From contig CAAEDN010000104.1 of NCBI GenBank assembly GCA_900754615.1, positions 1 through 34,867 of the forward strand: a stretch of 34,867 nt of DNA, read 5' to 3'. Below the pieces are notes generated by a model. The model was not told the origin of the DNA. It worked only from the letters and a program-made list of their open reading frames with translations, and did no database searches. Within the stretch, counting starts at the first letter, position 1; each line of letters starts with the position of its first letter. Below are positions 29,800 to 34,867 of the stretch, piece after piece. Both the position numbers and the translations under genes were made by a program. The stretch is from an uncultured Holdemanella sp. (GTDB lineage: Bacteria > Bacillota_I > Bacilli_A > Erysipelotrichales > Erysipelotrichaceae).

Positions 29800-31731
29800 A
29801 TGTTTGACAAATTATTTGATCCCATACAAATACGTGGTATGGAAATGCGAAATCGCATCGTAATGTCTGCGATGGGAACACACGAAAGTGCAGAAAGTGA
29901 AGATGGAAAGAGTGTTACGGATAAGCTAATTGCGTACCATGTGGCTCGTGCAAAAGGTGGAAATGGATTAAATACAGTTGAAGTTACAAGTGTTGATGAA
30001 GCTAGTGCTCCACATGGATTTTTATCTATTGCCGAAGATAAGTATATTCTTGGATTTAGAAAATTAAATGATGCCGTGCATGAAGCTGGTGGAAAAACTT
30101 GCGTACAATTATGGCAAGGCGGTTTAGCTGTAGCTTCGGATCAAACGGCGCAGATTTTAGTACCAAATGATTTACCATTAAGCCCACAATATACAGTGCC
30201 AGCTATCACAAACGAAAGATTGCTCGATATAATAGATAAGTTTGGACAAGCCGCAAGACGTGCAGTAGAAGCGGGATTTGATTGTTTGGAATTCCATTGT
30301 GCACACAACTATTTACCACACTCAATGTTGTCAGGTGGAATCAACCATAGAAGTGATGAGTGGGGTGGATCTTTTGAAAATCGTAAAAAATTCCCATTGG
30401 AATGTATTAAATCCATTCGTGCTAATATGCCAGAAAACATGCCACTATTCATGCGTGTGGATTGTCATGATGATATGTTAGATGGTGGACTAACGGTTGA
30501 AGAAGTGATTGAATTCTGTAAAGATGCTAAAGAATTCGGTGTTGATGTTTTAAATATTAGTCGTGGAAATATCTTAACGGCAGCGACACTCTATGAAGTA
30601 GCTCCAGTTGATATTGAAAATGGATTTAACGTAGAAGATGCAGCTCGCATTCGTAAAGAAACGGGCATGTTGACAATGCCGTGTGGACGTATCAATACGC
30701 CTGAATTTGCCGAAAAAATCTTAGAAGAGGATAAGGCAGATTTAGTTGTCATGGCACGTGCTCAGCTAGCCGATGCTAACTTCTGTAATAAGGCAAAGGA
30801 AGGTAAAATCAATCAGATTCGCTATTGTATCGGATGTAACCAAGGTTGCTACGACTCATTCTGCGCCTCTCTATATAATCCAGCTATTAAACACATTACA
30901 TGTATGCGAAATCCTGGCTTATTAGAAGAGGATACATTAGGCTTAAAACAAGGATCTGTTTCTAAAAAAGTTGTTATCTTAGGTGGCGGAATTGCAGGTA
31001 TGGAAGCGGCTCTAGATTTAAAAGAAACAGGCAATACACCAATCTTATTTGAAAAGAGTGAAAGTCTTGGTGGACAATTCTTATTGGCTGGTGCTATTTC
31101 AGCTAAAAAAGATTTTAAGAATGCCGTAGACAAAATGATTTTGAATATTCAAGAATCTGGTATTGAGGTGCACTTAAATACTGTTGTTACTAAGGAAATG
31201 CTAGAAGAGATTAAACCGGATGCACTCATTGTTGCGATTGGATCAAGTCCATTTGTACTTCCAATTGAGGGTAGTGAAAAGGCAATTATTGCACATGATG
31301 TATTAAGTAAAAAAGTAGAGGTACCAGGTGATAATGTAGTCATTATTGGTGGTGGTCTTGTTGGTTTTGAGACAGCCGAGTTCTTAGCTGCAAGACAAAA
31401 GAAAATCACTGTTTTAGAAATGAAGGAAAAAGCTTTGCAAGATTTAGGACCATTGCGTCAGATTACAGCTCAGTTTGCAATGGCACAAATGCCAATCACA
31501 ATTGAAACAAGTGCAACTGTTGAAAAAATTGAGGATCATGTAGTTGTTGCGAGCGGAAAAGAATATCCATACGATAGTGTGATTATGGCGGTTGGATCGA
31601 AATCAAATGATACAAGTATGTATGCCAATCTAAGTATTCCAACATATATTGTTGGTGACTGCAAGAAAGCAGGTGTTGCCTTAGATGCATTTAAAGATGC
31701 TTATCATGCAGTATTAGAAATTAATAAGTGA
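29800..31731 (+). CDS. Old Yellow Enzyme/FAD-NAD(P)H oxidoreductase, BaiCD-like
   Basis: A 643-residue three-domain flavoenzyme of the 2,4-dienoyl-CoA reductase type. An FMN-binding TIM barrel (1-330) has the catalytic-Tyr region HCAHNYLPHSML. The [4Fe-4S] site is CIGCNQGC with a later ITCMRNPG. FAD (VVILGGGIAGMEA) and NAD(P)H (NVVIIGGGLVGFETAEFL) Rossmann folds follow, ending in VGDCKK. The segments IAYHVARAKGG, NISRGN, LYEVAP, GRINT and CIGCNQGCYD match what I recall of BaiCD, the bile-acid 3-oxo-delta4 reductase, better than FadH. No other bai gene is seen here, so the substrate may be another enone. AAGGAGG precedes the ATG. Confidence 0.88.
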   Translation: MFDKLFDPIQIRGMEMRNRIVMSAMGTHESAESEDGKSVTDKLIAYHVARAKGGNGLNTVEVTSVDEASAPHGFLSIAEDKYILGFRKLNDAVHEAGGKTCVQLWQGGLAVASDQTAQILVPNDLPLSPQYTVPAITNERLLDIIDKFGQAARRAVEAGFDCLEFHCAHNYLPHSMLSGGINHRSDEWGGSFENRKKFPLECIKSIRANMPENMPLFMRVDCHDDMLDGGLTVEEVIEFCKDAKEFGVDVLNISRGNILTAATLYEVAPVDIENGFNVEDAARIRKETGMLTMPCGRINTPEFAEKILEEDKADLVVMARAQLADANFCNKAKEGKINQIRYCIGCNQGCYDSFCASLYNPAIKHITCMRNPGLLEEDTLGLKQGSVSKKVVILGGGIAGMEAALDLKETGNTPILFEKSESLGGQFLLAGAISAKKDFKNAVDKMILNIQESGIEVHLNTVVTKEMLEEIKPDALIVAIGSSPFVLPIEGSEKAIIAHDVLSKKVEVPGDNVVIIGGGLVGFETAEFLAARQKKITVLEMKEKALQDLGPLRQITAQFAMAQMPITIETSATVEKIEDHVVVASGKEYPYDSVIMAVGSKSNDTSMYANLSIPTYIVGDCKKAGVALDAFKDAYHAVLEINK

Positions 31732-31753
31732 AGTCTTAATCGGCTTCACTTTT
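31726..31753. terminator. Terminator between convergent OYE and nitroreductase genes
   Basis: AAGTGAAG (31726-31733) and CTTCACTT (31744-31751) are perfect 8-base arms with a ten-base loop that holds the ends of both genes. T-rich on the plus side; only moderately so on the minus. Confidence 0.72.
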
Positions 31754-32473
31754 AAATTGGTCAATATATTTTTGTACGGATTTAGTCATTTCTTTTGAAA
31801 AATCTGAATTGTATTTTCGATTACAGAAAGCTGTTGCCCATTCATTTAATGTTTTATTTCCAGCTTTGTGTTCAAACATATCTTTTAATTCCTGTTTGTC
31901 TTTTCTATGATATTGATCAACACAAACAATATCTTCTAATTGACAACGCTCGGGTTTTTGTCTTTTAAAATGATCACTTGCAGGATATCCAAGTACTAAC
32001 ATGCATACAGGGACTACATATTTGCTTAGATTTAATAATTCTCTATGTAAATCATGCTGTTCTAGAATGTCACCAATGTAACAAGATCCAATTCCTAAAC
32101 TTTCGGCAGCTACAACTGCATTTTGTGCGGCAATGGTCGCATCCGTTGTGGCTAATAATAAATCACCTACGCCTGGTTTTCTTGGGGTGCAGTTTTCATG
32201 ATGAAATAAATCATACCATTTTTGAAAGTCAGCACAGAAAATCAAAACCATTTTCGCCTGATTGATGAAGGGTTGGTTGTCACACGTTTTAGATAGTGTT
32301 TCTTGTAGTTTCTTATCTTGTATATCAATGATGGTATACATTTGTTGGTTTCCTGCACTTGGTGCCTGCATGCAAGCTTCTAATATCAATTTTCTTTCTT
32401 CTTGTGATATTACTATATCTTCAAATATACGACAAGACTTACGGTCAAATAAACTTTGAATGATTGGATTCAT
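31736..32473 (-). CDS. Nitroreductase-family flavoprotein
   Basis: A 245-residue FMN-dependent reductase of the NfsA/FRP-like type. The N-terminal RKSCRIF (usual RRSxRxF), the QAPSAGNQQMY motif (APSxxNxQ) that binds FMN, and AVVAAESLGIGSCYIGDI are clear; a C-terminal extension (from about 185) is Lys-rich. Such enzymes reduce nitroaromatics, quinones or flavins with NAD(P)H. The ATG at 32473 has AAGGA six bases upstream; the ATG six bases earlier has no spacing to that site. It faces the OYE gene. Confidence 0.88.
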   Translation of the reverse strand: MNPIIQSLFDRKSCRIFEDIVISQEERKLILEACMQAPSAGNQQMYTIIDIQDKKLQETLSKTCDNQPFINQAKMVLIFCADFQKWYDLFHHENCTPRKPGVGDLLLATTDATIAAQNAVVAAESLGIGSCYIGDILEQHDLHRELLNLSKYVVPVCMLVLGYPASDHFKRQKPERCQLEDIVCVDQYHRKDKQELKDMFEHKAGNKTLNEWATAFCNRKYNSDFSKEMTKSVQKYIDQFKSEAD

Positions 32474-32491
32474 AAACATTCCTTCTTTCTT

Positions 32492-32518
32492 TTGAAATTA
32501 TTTTACAATAGTTATGAT
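32492..32518 (+). promoter_or_regulatory. Promoter implying a very short or absent leader
   Basis: TTGAAA (32492-32497) and TATGAT (32513-32518), spacing 15, or TTTGAA with 16. The ATG at 32530 is only 11 bases after the -10, so the mRNA would have a leader of about five bases and no Shine-Dalgarno is visible. Confidence 0.5.
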
Positions 32519-32529
32519 ATTATTTAAGT

Positions 32530-34200
32530 ATGAAACTACAAGAAATTAAAAAGAATGCACACAAAAATGTAAGAACACATTATGCGACCTATTTAGTACT
32601 ATGTTTGGCTGCTGTATTGATGGGAAGTGAATTCAGTTCGACTTTATCACTTTTAAAACAAGATAATGCCAAAAGTGTTTCAGGCTTATTAATGCACTCT
32701 TCTTTTGTGAAATCGATGACATCTTTATTTCCTGAAGGTGTCTTTGGCACAACCAATGGTGTATTTGCGCATGTCGTAAATGGAATTACTTCAGGGTCCT
32801 TTGTGAAGACACTATTTTTAGGCTTTTCAACGATTGTTCATTCGAAAGATATTGCGAGTATTTGTTTTGTCGTGATAGGTTTATGCATCTCTGTATTCTA
32901 TAGAGTGTATATTGTGAATGTATTGCCAGTTATTAATCGCAGACTATTTTTAGAAGGAAGAGTTTATGCAAAACTTCCATTTGATCGATTGGTTTATTTA
33001 ATGCGAATTCGCAAGCAGATGCATGTTGCGTTCGTGAAACTTATGAAGTCTATTATTTTAACAGTTATGAATTTTACAGTTGTAGGTGGAATCTACTTTT
33101 ACTACGTATATATTTTAGTGGATTATATTTTAGCTGAAAATCCTACTATATCTTTAAAGGATGTATTTTCTTTGTCTAGAAGTATGATGAAGGGGCATAA
33201 ATTTGAATGTTTTAAATGGCAGCTATCTATGGCCGGATGGTACTTATTAGATGTTTGTACATTTGGGATTAGTGCGTTATTTTATTCAAATATGTATCGC
33301 ATGGCTGTGATGAGTGAATTTTATACACTAAGAAGAAAAGAATTTCAGAGTGCCATTTTAAATGATACGTATTTATTTGAAAAACCAAGTAGTGCTTTGA
33401 TGCGAAATACGTATTCAGATGTAATTGCGGCATTGAATGCGAAAAATCCAATTGAAAATGCGTATACAGGAATGAAGAAGTTCTTATGTGATAATTTTGG
33501 GATCATCTTTCATTTGAGTTCTAAAGAAAAACAATATGAGAGATATACCTACGATAAGATGGAAGCTGAAACTATGATTACCGAAGTATATCTACTTTGT
33601 TATCCAGTAAGGCTATCTCCAATTGAAGAGGCGTATAAGAAGTCAAATCTTCGTGTATTACATCCAAATCGAAATTATACATTAACATCTATTTTAGTCT
33701 GTTTCTTCTTTATGTGTTTTTTTGGATGGGTTTGGGAAGTGAGTCTATCTATGATTAGCTATGGAAGATTCGTGAATCGCGGTGTTTTACATGGTCCATG
33801 GATTCCTATTTATGGTTTTGGCTGTGTTTTGATTTTACTTTTATTAAAACGATTTAGAATGCGACCCAAAGTTGAATTTAGTATGGCCGTACTTTTGTGT
33901 GGCTTTATTGAATATTTCACAGGTTTCTTTTTAGAATTAACACACAATGGTCAAAAATGGTGGGATTATACAGGCTATTTCTTGAATCTTCATGGAAGAA
34001 TTTGTGCCGAAGGCTTATTGGTGTTTGGCATTGGTGGTATGGCCTTTGTCTATGTGATTGCACCACTTATTGATAATTGGGTTAAGGAGCATTTGAATAA
34101 AAAATTATCTGTCGCATGTTTAGTTTTACTTCTTTTATTTGGTGGGGACGTGATTTATTCGCACTTTGAACCCAATATTGGAGAGGGTGTGACAAGATGA
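32530..34200 (+). CDS. DUF975/CmpB-like fusion membrane protein
   Basis: A 556-residue polytopic membrane protein with two recognisable halves. Residues about 1-260 resemble DUF975: a basic MKLQEIKKNAHKN start and five or so helices, with the FSLSRSMMKGHKFECF segment. Residues about 385-520 match the putative ABC-transporter type IV (CmpB, PF06541) domain through FFGWVWEVS, FVNRGVLHGPWIPIYGFG, the EYFTGFFLE segment, WWDYTG and LHGRICAEG. A roughly 100-residue cytoplasmic linker joins them. The function of both families is unknown. It lacks a ribosome site and overlaps the downstream TraX-like gene by ATGA. Confidence 0.85.
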   Translation: MKLQEIKKNAHKNVRTHYATYLVLCLAAVLMGSEFSSTLSLLKQDNAKSVSGLLMHSSFVKSMTSLFPEGVFGTTNGVFAHVVNGITSGSFVKTLFLGFSTIVHSKDIASICFVVIGLCISVFYRVYIVNVLPVINRRLFLEGRVYAKLPFDRLVYLMRIRKQMHVAFVKLMKSIILTVMNFTVVGGIYFYYVYILVDYILAENPTISLKDVFSLSRSMMKGHKFECFKWQLSMAGWYLLDVCTFGISALFYSNMYRMAVMSEFYTLRRKEFQSAILNDTYLFEKPSSALMRNTYSDVIAALNAKNPIENAYTGMKKFLCDNFGIIFHLSSKEKQYERYTYDKMEAETMITEVYLLCYPVRLSPIEEAYKKSNLRVLHPNRNYTLTSILVCFFFMCFFGWVWEVSLSMISYGRFVNRGVLHGPWIPIYGFGCVLILLLLKRFRMRPKVEFSMAVLLCGFIEYFTGFFLELTHNGQKWWDYTGYFLNLHGRICAEGLLVFGIGGMAFVYVIAPLIDNWVKEHLNKKLSVACLVLLLLFGGDVIYSHFEPNIGEGVTR

Positions 34201-34867
34201 TAAAAAAATTAAATGGAAATCAAATCAAGATGATTGCGATTATTGCCATGTTTATGGATCATTTCGCAACCACGTTGTATCCGCATTATGAAAAATTTTG
34301 GTGGCTTTTATTGATTCATTTCATTGGTCGGCTTGCTGCACCTATTATGTGGTTTATGGTGGTTGAAGGCTATATACATACGCATAGTTTAAAGAAATAT
34401 TTAGAAAGATTATTTGTCTTTTCAATCCTTGCTCACTTTGCGTATAACTTCTGTTTTGGCATATCTTTGATCCCATTAAGGGATTCTGTGCTAAATCAGA
34501 CAAGTATTATATGGCCATTATTCTTGTCTGTGATTGGTTTATGGGTAGAAGATCAAGAATGGAAAGATGTAAAGAAGATAGGATGTATTCTCATTCTTTG
34601 TTTATTGGCATTTCCAAGTGACTGGTCATGTTTTCCCGTTCTTTGTACAAACCATATTTATAAAAATCAAGGCAATTTAAAGAAACAAGTATTAGGTATG
34701 GCCTTATATATTTCCATGTATGTAATGGTCTATTGTTTATGTATTGATGTAGCTTATGGTTTATTACAGTTTGGTATTATTTTAGTATATCCAATTATGT
34801 CTTTATATGATGGAACAAGAGGAAAGAGTACATTTATGAAATGGTTCTTCTATTGGTTTTATGTAGG
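34197..34867 (+). CDS. TraX-like membrane protein, partial
   Basis: Starts at an ATG overlapping the previous stop and runs to the window edge with no stop codon, 223 codons so far. It opens with LNGNQIKMIAIIAMFMDHFA, continues with HFIGRLAAPIMWFMVVEGYIHT and has seven or more hydrophobic segments. This is the pattern of the TraX family (acyltransferase-like; named for pilin N-acetylation on the F plasmid, but most chromosomal copies have no known job). Coupling suggests it works with the DUF975-CmpB fusion. Confidence 0.82.
   Translation, partial: MIKKLNGNQIKMIAIIAMFMDHFATTLYPHYEKFWWLLLIHFIGRLAAPIMWFMVVEGYIHTHSLKKYLERLFVFSILAHFAYNFCFGISLIPLRDSVLNQTSIIWPLFLSVIGLWVEDQEWKDVKKIGCILILCLLAFPSDWSCFPVLCTNHIYKNQGNLKKQVLGMALYISMYVMVYCLCIDVAYGLLQFGIILVYPIMSLYDGTRGKSTFMKWFFYWFYV

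Overview
The window is AT-rich, low-GC Gram-positive (Bacillota) chromosome. It has a PolC-type replicative polymerase with a built-in exonuclease, RNase J, a SEDS-family cell-wall protein, a yybP-ykoY manganese riboswitch, intrinsic terminators after most transcription units, and a SCIFF-type ranthipeptide locus. The overall flavour fits a gut anaerobe of the Erysipelotrichia/Clostridia kind, and I lean to Erysipelotrichia. That placement is inference; there is no rRNA or marker alignment here. No tRNA, rRNA, CRISPR array, insertion sequence or prophage is visible, so this is a dense chromosomal segment.

Layout. (1) 1-4.1 kb, minus strand: a translationally coupled pair of uncharacterised proteins (177-2002), a NimA-like flavin/PLP-fold protein, an alpha/beta hydrolase and a PAP2 phosphatase. 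(2) 4.1-6.9 kb, plus strand: a creatininase-family amidohydrolase, then RmuC, a divergent macro domain protein and the tRNA methyltransferase MnmM, the last three overlapping by ATGA. (3) 6.9-10.3 kb, minus strand: a metallophosphoesterase with altered metal-site residues, RNase J and peptide deformylase. (4) 10.3-17.6 kb, plus strand: a tight five-gene housekeeping operon, SEDS (rodA/ftsW), rsmD, coaD, rnc and polC, closed by a terminator. (5) 17.6-21.3 kb: a dicarboxylate/amino-acid symporter, a broken mscL, and two divergent CaCA-family cation exchangers, one of them behind a yybP-ykoY (Mn2+) riboswitch. (6) 21.3-26.7 kb: a TetR regulator divergent from an MMPL/RND transporter and a large secreted Leu/Gly-heptad protein. 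(7) 26.7-29.7 kb: the SCIFF precursor, its radical SAM maturase and an overlapping Orn/Lys/Arg decarboxylase-family protein. (8) 29.8-34.9 kb: an Old-Yellow-Enzyme reductase resembling BaiCD, a nitroreductase, a DUF975-CmpB fusion membrane protein and the start of a TraX-like membrane protein cut by the window edge.

How they work together. The 10-17 kb operon couples cell-wall growth, ribosome maturation, CoA synthesis, RNA processing and replication. The CaCA/riboswitch block is a metal-homeostasis module. The TetR-MMPL-heptad block looks like a self-regulated envelope export system, with operator-like repeats in the shared promoter region. The SCIFF block is a thioether peptide (ranthipeptide) system in which two hairpins between precursor and maturase probably keep the peptide in large excess.

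The strongest items for a second look are the seven-cysteine SCIFF peptide with its double attenuator and overlapping decarboxylase, the mscL gene that has lost its first transmembrane helix by an internal deletion, the Mn2+ riboswitch with mutually exclusive hairpins in front of a CaCA exchanger, a terminator embedded in the coding end of that exchanger, and the macro domain and phosphoesterase proteins with replaced catalytic residues.
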